Source of the DNA: Trichobilharzia regenti
Taxonomy: Eukaryota > Platyhelminthes > Trematoda > Strigeidida > Schistosomatidae
NCBI GenBank assembly: GCA_944472135.2
Contig: OX235267.1
Location: forward strand, 37,975,312-38,039,311
Direction: 5' to 3'
Length of the DNA: 64,000 nucleotides
Part shown: piece after piece, positions 1 to 11,639 of the stretch
Layout of the letters: each line of letters begins with the position of its first letter
How positions within the stretch are numbered: the first letter of the stretch is position 1
The notes under the pieces: model-generated
What the model was told of the DNA's origin: nothing
What the model saw: the letters and a program-made list of their open reading frames with translations, nothing else
The model's database searches: none
Translations under genes and position numbers: made by a program

Positions 1-124
1 TCGGATTCCTATTCGATACACACACTGATTCATTTAACATTTCAACCGCCATTCAGGATTGCCCGAAACTTCACTGTTGCCAGTTGTACCTTGACATGCA
101 AAACGGCCAGATTCGGTCAACTGT

Positions 125-330
125 GCGTCGGTGGCACAGTGGTTAGGACTCTCACCGACCATGCACATGATCCGGGGTTCGAGCCCGCACCGACGCACAC
201 CTGGTATCTATGGTCGGCCTGCAAAATTTGGGCTACCGATATCCATGCTGAAAATTCCATACTTGTACCGAAAATACAGTGTGGAATCAAGCTGTAAATC
301 AAAAATCAAAAATAATCAAAAAAATATAAT
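125..330 (+). mobile_element. tRNA-derived SINE (family SINE1), copy a
   Basis: The 5' 75 bases resemble a tRNA: the first seven bases (GCGTCGG) pair with CCGACGC at the far end, with an A-box-like GTGGCACAGTGGTTAGG and a B-box-like GGGTTCGAGCC. A body of about 100 bases and an A-rich tail of CAAAAATCAAAA type follow. The same head, body and tail recur at 21816, 29888 and, on the minus strand, 54731-54903. RNA polymerase III promoter boxes plus an A-rich tail are the hallmarks of a SINE moved by LINE machinery. It is not a functional tRNA gene, because the anticodon arm does not fold normally. Confidence 0.85.
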
Positions 331-1680
331 AAACAGCTATGATTGTGGAAAACTGTCAGTTTCAGACTATAGTTTCTGATTTCCATGGGTTGTGAACAAT
401 ACCGAAGAACTAACATTAGGCAAACAACAAAATGACATGCTAGTCAATGCTTTATTTGCAGCTACTTGTGCAGTAGACTTACAGTTAAAACTGCAAAATA
501 GAGATAATAATGCTGACGTAATTTGTTGCAGAGCGGTACACGACTAGCGGTTGTGATTCATTCGAACAAGTATCCTCAATTTCGTGCATCACATTCCCCC
601 ACTGAAAAACAGCCTTGCATATGGCAAATAGAAAGAGTGATGGTAGGCCCTTCAACTGTACGAGGACAGCGAGAAACCATTTACAGTAGCCTTATGTAGT
701 TGTAGAAGAGCACTAAATCAAGTGGACAATGAATCACTTACTCATCGTCAAATCCTTACATTATTAACTTCACAGATCATTCCAACTACAATATTCTGAT
801 GTCAAGAGGATTTTGTATATTCCGCATTCGCGGGCTAGAGAAATTTCACAAGGATTATGACACACTAAAACTGTGGTGAGAGCAGCCTGCTAGATAATTG
901 GATGACATTATTCTACGTCAATGTCAAAAGAGGTTTCCACAGAGAGAACATTGAAGTTTTCAAAAACATTTTACAAATCAAATTACTACTCAAAACTCTC
1001 TTGAGCAATGAATACGAATAATGCTGAAGACAGCGCGTGAAATTGTGAATATAACTCAGTTAAGTCAATTGGTACTGATAAGCTGATAATCTCATACCAA
1101 AATGTGTAAAAAATTGTGATTTGAATGCGATAAGCAGACATTAGTGAAGCTTCCGAAATGTGACGGACACTGTCGAGTATTCCCTGATAGACGGAAAGAT
1201 AATTTGAGTAGGTGAATTTGCACAGCACACAATGTAGAGTAAATAATTCCCAAGATCAAAATCTCAAATGCATACATATGCAGAAGACAAACGTGGCAGT
1301 TTTCAGAAAGTGTCTAAGTAAATTCAGAATGCCTTAAAAGCCACATACTAGAAGTCTACTGGATGTGAAAATATGCGATGAAGTATCCAGCATTCCTTCT
1401 ACGCTTTGTGAAGTTAACGAAGAAACTGAAAATCGTCTATACAAGACCTGAGTCACTCACACAAAGCTATAGAATATGTTCGAAAATATCAAAGAAACCG
1501 TTTAACAATTGAAATGAGATAATCACATGATACACTATTCACATGATACTACACAACATCAAATGATGCAGAAATCACGAATCCTCGAATAATACCTACG
1601 CACTAAAGGTTACACACAACACGGATTAGTTCAAATTGGATGACTAGTGCACTAGTCACGTACACGCTTGATGACACCAG
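331..1680. other. No recognisable gene or repeat
   Basis: About 1.3 kb upstream of the first secreted-protein gene. Only short open frames are present on either strand, none with a family motif or splice-site support. Part of it may be old mobile DNA or distal regulatory sequence; nothing specific can be supported. Confidence 0.5.
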
Positions 1681-1688
1681 TATATATA
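1681..1688 (+). promoter_or_regulatory. TATA box of DK-A
   Basis: TATATATA sits 74 bases upstream of the ATG at 1755. A TATA box at a similar distance (about 45-50 bases) precedes the three paralogous genes, which supports this as the core promoter. Confidence 0.6.
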
Positions 1689-1754
1689 ACGCCCGCAAAA
1701 ACGTGAACGAAAATTCAACACAATTCTTTGAAGTATTCACCTATTAGTTCGGGT

Positions 1755-2285
1755 ATGGAGGGGAAGCTGCCAGCTGTGTTACTCACCCTCGTCCTTCTGC
1801 TACACATTACTGGTAAGTGACACTTCTTTCAAATCTCTGGCTAATCAGCCATCTCTTGTGTACACATTCACAAATGATCACAATATCACTTCACTCAACT
1901 GAACTACTTGTATTCCTCTACATCCAATCTTCACCTCATCCAACCACCACCACAAACATCATCTCACTCACTCACTCAATGAATCACTGAATAACTCTCA
2001 CACACACTCCCACACGCACATACACACATAAGCAGACAATTCGTAATTTTGTGTCTATCTCTCCCTTCCATCTTCTACATTTCAGCTGATGCTCAAGGCT
2101 GTTCGGCTGAGGGCGAACCATGCATAACTTCACGGGACTGCTGTTGGCGGGCAAAGTGCAGAAATACCAATGGAAAGGGTTTTATATGTGTTGAATGTTA
2201 TGAAGCCAGGTTTTACTGTAAGAGTAATGAACAGTGTTGTACTGATCGATGTGTCAATGGTCAATGTTCAAACAAATTGCAGTGA
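1755..2285 (+). CDS. DK-A: secreted double cystine-knot protein
   Basis: Two-exon gene of 85 residues: exons 1755-1812 and 2086-2285, with intron GTAAGT...TTTCAG. Exon 1 is a hydrophobic signal peptide (about residues 1-22); the intron is phase 1. The mature part has 12 cysteines (25, 32, 38, 39, 44, 54, 57, 64, 70, 71, 75, 80) in two sets of six. Set 1 is C-x6-C-x5-CC-x4-C-x9-C and set 2 is C-x6-C-x5-CC-x3-C-x4-C, with two residues between them. This is the spacing of inhibitor-cystine-knot (knottin) domains, so an extracellular, disulfide-rich binding protein is likely; its target is unknown. It shares architecture and intron phase with DK-B, C and D but is the most diverged (longer last loop in domain 1, short tail). 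Knottin folds serve as protease inhibitors, channel ligands or other binders, and the sequence does not decide which. Confidence 0.85.
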
Positions 2286-3250
2286 TGATATGACCACTTG
2301 ACATGTCTAGTAACCTGTCGAGCATTAATTAACTTCAGACACTTTTGATGTTCCAACTGTTCGAATATAAATAATAATATTCTATCAGTGTCATCCTGTG
2401 TCTTCTTGATGTGTTGTGATGTTTTGCTTTGAGATGTCGAGGTAATGTTTACGTGCACTTGTAGGAATTGTGATGACGCTGAGAGTGTCATAATTATACG
2501 TTTTGTTAACAGTTATTTTGTGATGGAAGATGTGTTTTTATTGAGAAGTAATGTGAGCGACTGTGAAATTATAACATTTAGTGTAAATATTTGTCGAAGC
2601 GTCAGTAACTGCGTGATATTGGAGTTAATATCAGTGTCATTGATAGTTTCGTGGGAGAAGAACACTGTGCGACAGCACAATTGAAAAAGTAAAAATTCCA
2701 TCTCTTTTTCATGTTACTAATTTTCTGATTCACCAGTCTTCATTTCATATTTTCCATATTGATGTGTAATGACAGGGTGATCAGATCATCGAACTCAGTG
2801 AAAATGTCCACATCAATTCTAAATAACTTTCATCGACGTTTGTGACTGAGTGATTAACATGATATGGGATAGAGAACATAAGTATAATTGTCATAATTAT
2901 AATTTGTGTTGACCGCTACTTTGCCTTAGGAGATGAATATATGTAGGTGTTTTATTTTCGAAATAATAAACATTATGAATGTCAGTAAGCATATCATGTT
3001 ACTGGTAACATTAGTGGTTCTAGTTGTTTTGAAGTAGAATAAGGCGATTCGACAACATAATAAAGTGACTGAAAATTCAATCTCTCTCCGGAATTTCTAT
3101 TCTGATTTATGAGTCCTGGTTTCCTGCTTTATGTATTGTTTGATAAAGAAGTCGTGATGAAATATCACTCATGTGGTTGATGGTGATAATTATCTGCTCA
3201 TCTTTTGATGTCTAGCCTCACTTTGTTTACATCTGTTTATATTTCTGGGC
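2286..3250. other. 3' flank of DK-A, no gene seen
   Basis: AT-rich sequence with a possible polyadenylation signal AATAAA at 2965-2970 and another near 3059. The short open frames here have no coding support. The 3' end of the DK-A transcript cannot be fixed from sequence. Confidence 0.4.
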
Positions 3251-3259
3251 GTTTGCACG

Positions 3260-4830
3260 GTGGAGAAAAGTGAGAATTTCAGACTTCAGATTGGTGACCC
3301 TACAAAGGGAAGGCAATTAAAGTGCTACAGAAACTTCGTCGCACAAAAATATGCAAGATATATGAAAACATGTTTTTTTTGCTTGAACAGTATAGGCGAA
3401 ATGACGCAGCAGGCGGCTGAAAGCCTTCGGGAATGCATTTCACCCCTATATCTTCTCTCAGTAAAAGCAGAATGAAGAATGGTGAAGTTGAGTGTTCGTA
3501 CAATTTACGAGGCTGTTCAGACTGCCAATGTTTCCAAAGAAATGAGAGATATGGTGTAGAAGTGCTCACAAGGGTAAATGGGAGGGATATGCACTCTCCA
3601 GATTGTCAGCTGAAGAGTTACTAATCTCCTGCGGTCTGGTCACTCATATGACAACCACGAGCACACTGAGGCAGTGAGTGACTATCCTGATGTCAACAGT
3701 TGCAGCGAAAGACATCATGCAGTGGGAACAAATTTCATCCAGGATTAAAGCAGCAAGGTTTATTACAAATGGAGGGAATGCCACAACTATCCACTGCTAA
3801 TCTCCTATACACCACTCCCTAAGAAGAGGAAAAGTAAGATTTCTATAGACAACTGCAAACAGCAGGTGATAACATCCAAAATGTCGACCACAAATTCGAT
3901 ATCAGTGACAGAGGATCTGGGAACAGGCAGGAGGTGAAGAGGATAAATCATGGTAAAACAGGCCATTGCTTGGTAATTGAATGACTGTGAAAAATTCTTC
4001 ACAGCTTCTGCTGCCTCTATGATATATTAATAGAAGTTAGCACGTAAAAGCACACGGATATGCGCAGGGAACCATAGATTTAAATGTATGAACACTCCAG
4101 AAACAAGATTTACTTCATCACGATCTAAAGAAAATAGACGCGTAAGCAGCTGAACATAGTTTATGAATTGGAGAATATGTAGGCTAAGACCAACATCTAG
4201 TCAAATGAACACTTGTAATTAAGCAAGGGTTTTTCATACAGCCTTTTGATAGACCTGAATCCTGTCTTTTCACCAAGAAGATGAAAGTCGAATCTTCAAA
4301 ATATAACTTCAGTGCCCCCATCAAAGCAAAGCTGGAGACACTTCATGCCGTCATTGAGGAAACCTGCTTGGAAAAGCATTGATAACATATAAAAGTGATG
4401 TTCAAGGACATGTGTCCAACTGTTCTACGAAAATTAAAAACGCGTTACCAACAGTGGCATCGACGGACATCTGAAAATTAGGAGAAGAGAGGATGGTGGC
4501 GCAATGGAAGATGAACCAATGCAAAAGTGGATGACAAAAGGAGAAGCTGAGTTCTATGTGTACTGCACTGAAAGAAGAAGAGAAGAAGAGTGTCAGGAAA
4601 GACAAGCAGACAACTCTGCGACACACTGTCAATTGAAGCAGAAAAGGCTGCAGGCTCGATACCTGTATGGTTCTACTCAACAACGATTAAATCAAAGACC
4701 TGAAATTGACTATATGGTGACATCAGACCGTAATATTGGCAACATAATTAACTAGGCACAAACCAAGGACTATAGAAAATCTCAATACCTACACTCCAAC
4801 TGTAAGAATAACCTGAGAACAAAGTAGAAT
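3260..4830 (+). mobile_element. Degenerate RTE-type LINE, endonuclease and linker part
   Basis: Fragments match the better preserved RTE at 5025-7640. The same start region (a frame around 3410-3475 reading like ESLREC...LLSVKAE) precedes a decayed endonuclease N-terminus at 3480-3625. Later pieces (4500-4740) resemble the charged linker before the reverse transcriptase. Stops and frameshifts are frequent and no RT core is visible. It is a dead copy lying just upstream of a second RTE in the same direction. Confidence 0.65.
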
Positions 4831-5024
4831 CATTCCAAAGAAGTGGGAGAAGAACTCTGTACACGAGAATCACAAACCAAAGCGTTTCGCTGATAGTGCA
4901 ATGTGAGAATGACATTGGCTTGCTCAAACAAAACCACATCTAAAAAGAAAATACTATCAGTATGTTGCGCAACGAAAATTAGAATGAATAGAATTAGATA
5001 TCAACCAAGTACAAGGACAACCTC

Positions 5025-7640
5025 GCCTAAATTACTAGCTCGCTAGTTTTCTTGCCAGTCCCGAGCCCGGATAAAGAGGGAGGGTTGGAGCGTGGTGCTA
5101 GCAACTCCACCCCTGTAAAACAACCAAATCGCTACAGAAACTTCAACGAATAAATATATTAAAAATTCTAAAAACATAAGCAACTGCCTTACTTTTCGCT
5201 GGAATCAGGGAAGTGAAATGACGCAGGCTGGTGAAAGCCTTCGGGAAGCCAGTCAGCCGATGTGCCTTCTTTCGATGAAAGCAAAAGTAAGGATGGGCAC
5301 CTGGAATGTTCGTACAATGTAGGAAAGTGGAAAGGTTGCCCAGACAGCCGCTGAAATGAGACGGTACAGAATAGAAGTGTTGGGAATCTGCGAAAGCAGA
5401 TGGAACGGAACTGGAAGGTGCCAACTACCTACTGGAGAGACAGTAATCTTTTCCGGCCACCCAGAGGACAACCACGAGCACACCGAGGGAGTGGCCATCA
5501 TGATGTCACCAACACCAACCAAAGCTCTCATGCAGTGGGAACCAATCTCCTCCAGGATAATCACAGCCAGGTTCAACTCAAAAGGAAGGAAAGTTACAGT
5601 CATTCAATGCTATGCGCCTACAAACGTCTCAGAACAAGAGAAGAAGGAGGTGTTCTACAGACAACAACAAGCAATAATGGACAACGTTCCAAATGGCGAT
5701 ATCAAAATCCTGATGGGCGACATGAATGCGAAGCTGGGAGGAGACAACACAAGAAGAGAACTCACTATGAATCGTGAGGCCCTCGGCGAAATGAACGACA
5801 ATAGTGAACTCTTCTCAGACTTCTGCGCCTTCAATGATTTGGTGATTGGTGGTAGTGTGTTCAAACATAAGGATATACACAAGACGACATGGATTTCACC
5901 AGATGGAAACACCAAGAATCAAATAGACTTCATCTCGATTTCAAGAAAGAGGAGACGGAGCCTACTGGACACAAGGTCAAGGAGCGGAGCAGATGTCGGT
6001 TATATATATATATATATATATAAAAACAGATTAAACAATGGGCGGATCACTTCAAAGGACTTTTCAACCGACCATCACCCGCAACCAGTCCGGAAATACC
6101 AACGACAGCGCACACAAAACTGCAAGTTGAAACCAATCCTACAACGAGAGCTGAAGTCCTGAACGCAATCCAGCTTCTGAAATCTGGAAAAACAGCCGGA
6201 CCAGATGGAATACCCTATGAAGCACTGAAAGCAGACCCAGAGACGACAGCAGACATACTGACTCCATTATTGCAAAAGATCTGGAAGGAGGGAAAGGTGC
6301 CTACTGACTGGAGGAAAGGTTACCTCGTGAAACTACCAGAGAAGGGAGACTTGCGCCTCACTCTGCAAGAACTGGCGAGGAATCATGCTCCTATCGACGC
6401 CAAGTAAAATCCTGAGTCCCATCATCCTGGAGAGAATAAAAGACGAACTGGAGACAGAACTCCGACCATAACAAGCTGGATTCAGGAAAAGAAAATCATG
6501 TGCTGACCAAATTGCAACTCTACGCATCATCATCGATCAAAGCATGGAATTGCAACCAAACCTCCACCTTAACTTCACAGACTTCGAGATCTTCAACAGC
6601 GTTGACCGCGAAATAATTTGGAAACTACTCGAGTACTACGGCGTACCCCAAATATTCATCAACCTTATTCAACAGCTGTACGACGACGGCACATGCCAAG
6701 TCATCCACAATGGAAAACTCAGCCACGCCTCGCGTTTAGAGTAAACACAAGGGTCAAACAAGGGTACTTGTTATTACCAATGATATTCCTAATTATGGTG
6801 GACTGACTGGATTATGCGTCAGACAGCAAGTAGGAAACGAGAAGACAGGGATATCCTGGACCGGTGTGAAGAACCTATAAGGCATGGATTTCGCGTGTGG
6901 ATAACTTATGTTTGATGTCACACAAAATCGAAAACTTACAAGCGAAAACCGACAAACTTGTCGAAGAAGCAGCAAAGGCAAGACTCCAAGTGAACACAGA
7001 CAAGACGGAGGTTATGAAAATAACCAACCAACAACAACAACAGCAACATCCATTGCCAATCACCATCAACGGGAGGGATTTGAAAACGGTCACTTCATTC
7101 ACTTGTCATCTATGGAGCATTGTCTCAACTATAGGAAGTCGGAACCGACGAGGATGTGAAGTTGAGCGAGAATCAGGAAGGCGAGAAACACATTCATCAA
7201 TCTAAAATCAATCTGGAAATCTTCGTCACTCAGCCAGCATCAACAACAAAATTCGGTTGGATTTTCAATACAAACGTCAAATCAGTCAGTTCTTCTATAC
7301 GGATCAGAAACTTGGCGAGCGGGTCACAAAGAATATTTCCAACAGCCATTTGCATACATTTATCAACAACTGTCTTCGCTCTATACTGAAGGTCAGATGG
7401 CCGAGCCGGAAGGAATCACCAACAAGAAACTATGGCCAAAAACAAACAAAGAAAGAACCAATCGCCAACCGACAAATATGCAGGAGAAAGTGGAGATGGA
7501 TTGGACACTCGCTGAGGAGGCAACCGCTGGATGACATCGCGCAGGTGAAAAGTATAGCAGAAGACAGAAGCAAGTAGAGACGTGCAGTTGAATCCCTATG
7601 TTCCACTAGGAACCCAAGGGAGCAATAATAATAATAAGTA
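5025..7640 (+). mobile_element. RTE-type (SR2-like) LINE, broken
   Basis: Non-LTR retrotransposon. The frame 5356-6162 is an apurinic-type endonuclease: GICESRWNG, a GDMNAK motif around residue 120 of that frame and an SDF-like C-terminal part. The RT follows from about 6165 with a K-x-AGPDGIP motif (6180-6215), then a frameshifted palm and thumb to about 7100 and an RTE C-terminal region with WIGHSLRR (7490-7515). The 3' end is CCCTATGTTCCACTAGGAAC followed by AATAAT repeats (7591-7636). A (TA)n tract at 6001-6021 sits where the endonuclease frame is lost, and the endonuclease-RT linker is shorter than expected, suggesting an internal deletion. The 5' UTR (5025-5135) matches the other RTE copy ending at 59800. 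Inactive because of stops and frameshifts. Confidence 0.9.
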
Positions 7641-8092
7641 CAAGGACAAATAATAATGGCGAAGTCAACATTGGATAGTCACTTGTCAAAATAATGATAC
7701 ACAGTCTATGAGAAAGATGTATAATAATTTCAAAGTTACTTGAAATACCCAAATAATTATAAATGTCGTGGCTGCTTCGCTCTGGAAAGACTCCTCAAAC
7801 AAGTATTCGGGTAAACTGTCTGTATTTCGTATCGCATCTTCACAAATAATGCATGTCGTCAATACAACTTTATTTAAATGAGAGTACTTGTAGGCGCATC
7901 ACAGTTTTACGATTACTTAAAATATACCGGATTATCGGGCTACAAACCTTGGGTTGTATATAAAGTGTACACTACTCACGTGTGTGTGAATTATGCAGCC
8001 ATCGTTGATTTGTTCTTAGAGTTCTTCGATGATAATCCTTTCTCAATATCTTATCGTCCGTATAGATTTAGCGAAATCTAATTTTGATTAAT
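7641..8092. other. No recognisable gene
   Basis: AT-rich spacer between the RTE and the DK-B region. The 67-codon frame at 7878 has no motif or splice support. Confidence 0.4.
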
Positions 8093-8138
8093 ATGTGCAC
8101 TGACCCGTTTCAAACGCTTTTCATCAGCGTGCACGCAT
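8093..8138 (-). ncRNA. Hammerhead ribozyme-like motif
   Basis: On the minus strand, CTGATGA (8127-8121) is followed by a tiny AAA-GCG-TTT hairpin, then GAAAC (8111-8107) and GGGTC, with the cleavage-site C at 8102. The outer strands (8137-8128 and 8101-8094) form stem I with six consecutive Watson-Crick pairs after one G-A mismatch. All conserved core positions are present. Stem III is very short, as in known schistosome and retroelement hammerheads. The carrier repeat was not recognised. Confidence 0.6.
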
Positions 8139-8397
8139 ATTTTCGAGCATTATTCATGGACGATTTGGCCATCGGTGTAAAATTAGCAAACAACTGACGC
8201 ATAAGTGCGACGATTTAAATCTCCATTCATCACATTGACAGCTTCGTAGTCAGTACCTAAAGCCCACAAACCGAATATAACAAATTGAAAAACCCACGTG
8301 TTTCACAAGACATTATTTTAACCAATGAATTTATTCTCAAATCACCAAGCATGCACAAATGTTTATATCACAATCAGAAGAGATTGCTATTTGCTCA
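8139..8397 (-). other. 3' flank of DK-B with likely poly(A) signal
   Basis: AATAAA on the minus strand at 8335-8330, 62 bases past the DK-B stop, is a plausible polyadenylation signal. Nothing else is recognised. Confidence 0.45.
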
Positions 8398-9149
8398 TTA
8401 ATGTGAGACTGAAATGCCTTCAGTGACATTAGGATAAGTTCCATTAAACACATTCTCTCTTCCAGCTTCTGCATCCGACCGCACTACGCACTTGCCATAC
8501 ACGCATGTGCGTAAACAGCAATCCTCATTTCTTGTGCAACTACTAGCAGTGGGGACACAACCTGCACAGAAATAATTTACACAAGTATAAGGCGAACAGC
8601 ACTCCTCTGATCGTTCACAACGCTGCCCATAATCCTTGCAACCAACTTTTGCGCCTAAACAAGAAACATAATGACTGAATTATGCAAGTTATTATGCTCA
8701 AATAGAGCATATAACAGTCTGTCTTCAGGCATATCAAGTTCAAAGTTTGAGAAGAACAGAAGAACACAAATTTGAAGGTGACCAGTGAACACACAGCCCG
8801 ACTTCGTGGTGTTACGCGAGATAATCACTGATTGTGATGGTCCGTGCTTAGTGGATAAATGAGAATGCTAATTTGCCTGACCGATTATGTGGAGTGAACA
8901 GGTCACAATGCGAAATTCTCAATTCGATCTAAAATAAAAGCTATTGTTCATTAGCTCATACTGCACAGCACTTCAATAATACGAATAAAGAACACATCAA
9001 TACTGTGTGTCCAATGTGGTTTCCACACGCCACTCTACTGACATCAGTGTGGCCATGAAATACGATACAACTTCTCACTCACCTGTAATGCCTGTGACAT
9101 TCAATGCAACAAACAAGATGGTGCTTGCGAATAGTATCCACGATCGCAT
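8398..9149 (-). CDS. DK-B: secreted double cystine-knot protein
   Basis: Two exons on the minus strand, 9149-9083 and 8654-8398, with a 428-base intron (GTGAGT...TTTAG) in phase 1; 107 residues. Residues 1-20 are a signal peptide. Twelve cysteines (28, 35, 41, 42, 47, 52, 55, 62, 68, 69, 73, 78) give C-x6-C-x5-CC-x4-C-x4-C, two residues, then C-x6-C-x5-CC-x3-C-x4-C: two tandem knottin patterns. Unlike its paralogs it has a 29-residue hydrophilic C-terminal tail with two N-glycosylation sequons (N93-G-T and N98-V-T). The upstream 100 bases match those of DK-C and DK-D in inverted orientation, so it is an older inverted duplicate. Role: secreted disulfide-rich protein of unknown target. Confidence 0.85.
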
Positions 9150-9191
9150 GCTGATAACTGTGACAGTCCGAATAATCCTGTTCACGGACGT

Positions 9192-9235
9192 AATATATAC
9201 ACAAATCTGAGTCTGATCCAACCTGAGGTCAAGGT
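9192..9235 (-). promoter_or_regulatory. DK-B core promoter with conserved upstream block
   Basis: TATATATT at 9199-9192 (minus strand) lies 43 bases before the ATG. Just upstream, TCACCTTGACCTCA and GACTCAGATTTGTG (minus strand) are shared with the same positions before DK-C and DK-D. Conservation confined to this block suggests real promoter elements; TGACCT resembles a nuclear-receptor half-site, which is inference. Confidence 0.6.
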
Positions 9236-9249
9236 GATAGTGTTCAATT

Positions 9250-10249
9250 CTATTAACTTATCCGTCTTCACTGGATATTATGTCATCAAAAGTGTAGACA
9301 CAGATGTGTGTACGTGTAAAATGTGTGTTTTCTCTGCTCGATACGAATCACGAATTGAGTTTGATGTGATAAGTTCAAGAGAACTAGAGTCAGTGTATTT
9401 TATATGGCGATTCAGTTAATTTTATTTAGTTGAATAAGTGCGAAATATGAGCGAGTTGTGCTGATGATACTAACATAGTTCACTGTCTCACTATAGGTGA
9501 CTAGGTGGTGATGAGCACAGAAATCTGATGTAGGATTTAGCGACAGGCAACTGAACCTACCGCTGAAATTCAAGCAAACCAATGCGTTAATTGAAAAACA
9601 ACAGGAAATATATGATTTTAACTTTATTCTTCATTGAAATTCAGGAGACGAAATGAAATTGATCGCCAGTAGGCTTCTGGATGTGATTTAACCGATTTCC
9701 GCACTTTTCATGTGTTCGATTAACGTAGTTTTACTCCTATCTATATTGTATTTCTAATATAATACAAAGATGCGGTTACTAATCTAGTGGTGATATGTTT
9801 TTTAACAAATATTAAATCAGCATCAATGTGTTGGAGGGTAGGTTAAAACTATTAAAAAACGTTTGACTGTAGAAATAGTTACATGATGTACACTCCGGAA
9901 TGCATAAAGTTTGAAAAGAGGAGTGATTGAGAAGTAGGCAGGCGTTCAAGCTGACCACGTAATTGGTACCTACAAACTGACTCAACAAACAGCTTATAAT
10001 TATTGATGAAGTCATCAGAAAATATTGAATAATTTGAACAGCTATAATTTTTGAAAGTCTCAGAGGAAGGATGAAATATGGAGGGTTGTTCATTCACATA
10101 ATGACAGTCAAGTTGTGGAAAGCTGATACTCACGTTTCTTCTGGTGTATTCCGATGACTGCAGTTGTTCATAGAATCGAGAAAGAAAGATTCAGTCAAAT
10201 GTCCCTATTATTGAGATAAGAGCCTAACTAGGAAGCCACCGATGCGAAT
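9250..10249. other. No recognisable gene
   Basis: AT-rich sequence with only short frames. The first 150 bases still share segments with the region upstream of DK-C, as expected for an inverted paralog block. The part from about 9840 may be eroded PLE sequence but carries no clear motif. Confidence 0.4.
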
Positions 10250-10640
10250 CTATTCAGAAATTCATGAGGGACCATAGTAAAAGTAAGATTAGTAATAAAA
10301 AAGATAAAAACAGCGAATGTAGTATGGAGCTGGAAGCCTCCTTAGAACTGATGTATGATGAAGGAACGTCAGAGAGCCTAAGTAGGATTCTCAGTGAGCC
10401 TGGAATTAAGGTGGAATTGATAGCGACAAACTCTCTCAGAAATAAACTTTGTCGGCTTAAGCACCTACCAGACTCAATTAAGCGAAACAATATAATATTC
10501 TAAATGCCATGTAATGACTGTGAGTTCAGTTACATAGGTCAAACTAGTAGATCAGGGCCGATTAGATCACTGAAACAAATATATTAGCTAGCAAACGTCA
10601 ATTTGTTCAACCGCCAAAAACCAATAAGAACAACTTTTTC
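10250..10640 (+). mobile_element. Penelope-like element fragment
   Basis: The frame from 10264 runs to a stop at 10501, after which the same frame reads MPCNDCEFSYIGQTSR. That is the cysteine pair and YIG of a PLE GIY-YIG endonuclease, preceded by the usual linker. The element is cut off after about 140 bases and is dead. Confidence 0.7.
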
Positions 10641-10684
10641 TCCTCTGATGTGGCCGAATTTCAAGGTGGCTGAATAATAAATAA

Positions 10685-10920
10685 TAATAATTTTTCCTTC
10701 TCGTTCCTAGTGGAGCATAGGGCTTCAAGCTAGTGGCTTGAAGTTTCTGTAGTAGTAGTGTTTATTTTTACAGGATGGGGTTGTTAACCTCGTGCCCAAC
10801 CTTTCCTCTTTACCAGCATTATTTCTGGCTTACCGAGGTGAAGTAGTGCATAGGCCGGGGATCGAAGCCCGGACCATGTGCATGGTCGGCGAGCGTCCTA
10901 ATCGCTGTGCCACCGACGCC
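10685..10920 (-). mobile_element. SINE2, tRNA head fused to RTE ends, copy a
   Basis: On the minus strand the element starts at 10919 with a tRNA-like head (GCGTCGGTGGCACAGCG... and B box GGGCTTCGATCC). A body containing TAAAGAGG, GGTTGG and CAACCCCATCCTGTAAAA follows, then CTACAGAAACTTCAAG, and the tail CCCTATGCTCCACTAGGAAC plus AT-rich repeats. The body segments match the RTE 5' UTR at 5070-5150, and the tail matches the RTE 3' end at 7591-7612. The head is similar to SINE1 but the body differs. Other copies are at 60180-60415 and 60965-61203. Confidence 0.8.
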
Positions 10921-11639
10921 TAAGCTGGCTGAGAATGTATGAAATCATGTTTTCGCCAAATAAAATTCCGTTCCAAATTCAATTCAATTCTATCAGTGAA
11001 GTATGTCAGTCACTAAATTATTAATTACAAAACAGTACCATTTGGTCAAACAGTTTATGGCTAGTGACCGCGCTACATGAACTACGAATCAGCAAACGTT
11101 GTAATTCATGGGGCATCTGATCAGGTACCAGCAGATCAGTTGTCTGCCAGTCCATCGTATAGACGGAAGGTTATGTGTTGAAATACTGGGGCTCTTTACA
11201 ACTGAAATAGCTTTTAAGCACCCCACAGATTTGCAGTTTTTCTCTAAAGGATGTCAGGTGAAAAATTGGATTCCAACAGCATCTCTCTATTTCATACTGT
11301 TCCCCGTGATATTCCTTACCTGGCTGGCTCTTCGATTCCTCATAAGCTCTAATGTCCTCTTCGGGTGACCACCTAAATTGCAAGATCAAAACAACACCCA
11401 ACTCGTCAATTTTCATCCCGGTTATTAACCACGGGCTGGTGCGTGATATTACTCAACTTATTCCTCAGAGTTTGTCCAATCAATTTCCGATTGTAGTGGT
11501 GTATTTCTTGGACGATAGGTTGTTAGTTGATCCGTTCCTAGAGTTTCTTACTGATAATGTTGTGTGGTCATTTGAAAGTCAGTATACAGCCAGCAAATGC
11601 AGGTGTTTTTTGAAGTTCGAAGACTTTTGAAGGGTATAG
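10921..11639. other. Mostly unassigned; short SINE-h fragment
   Basis: At about 11060-11130 the text (GACCGCGCTA..., then TTCATGGG) matches the start of the SINE-h family seen at 48655-48720. The rest, including frames at 11108 and 11352, has no recognisable motif. Confidence 0.4.

Noticed and set aside
125..199. Possible real tRNA gene (acceptor-like ends, A and B boxes), also at 21816, 29888 and 54903
   Set aside because: The anticodon arm does not fold as in a tRNA, and each copy continues into a conserved SINE body and A-rich tail.
6001..6021. (TA)n tract as a regulatory or origin-like site
   Set aside because: Simple microsatellite; similar tracts at 45550 and 52531 lie in unrelated contexts.
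5356..6162. 268-codon frame as an intact endonuclease gene
   Set aside because: It belongs to the RTE element, and its C-terminal 60 or so codons run through a (TA)n tract out of the endonuclease domain.
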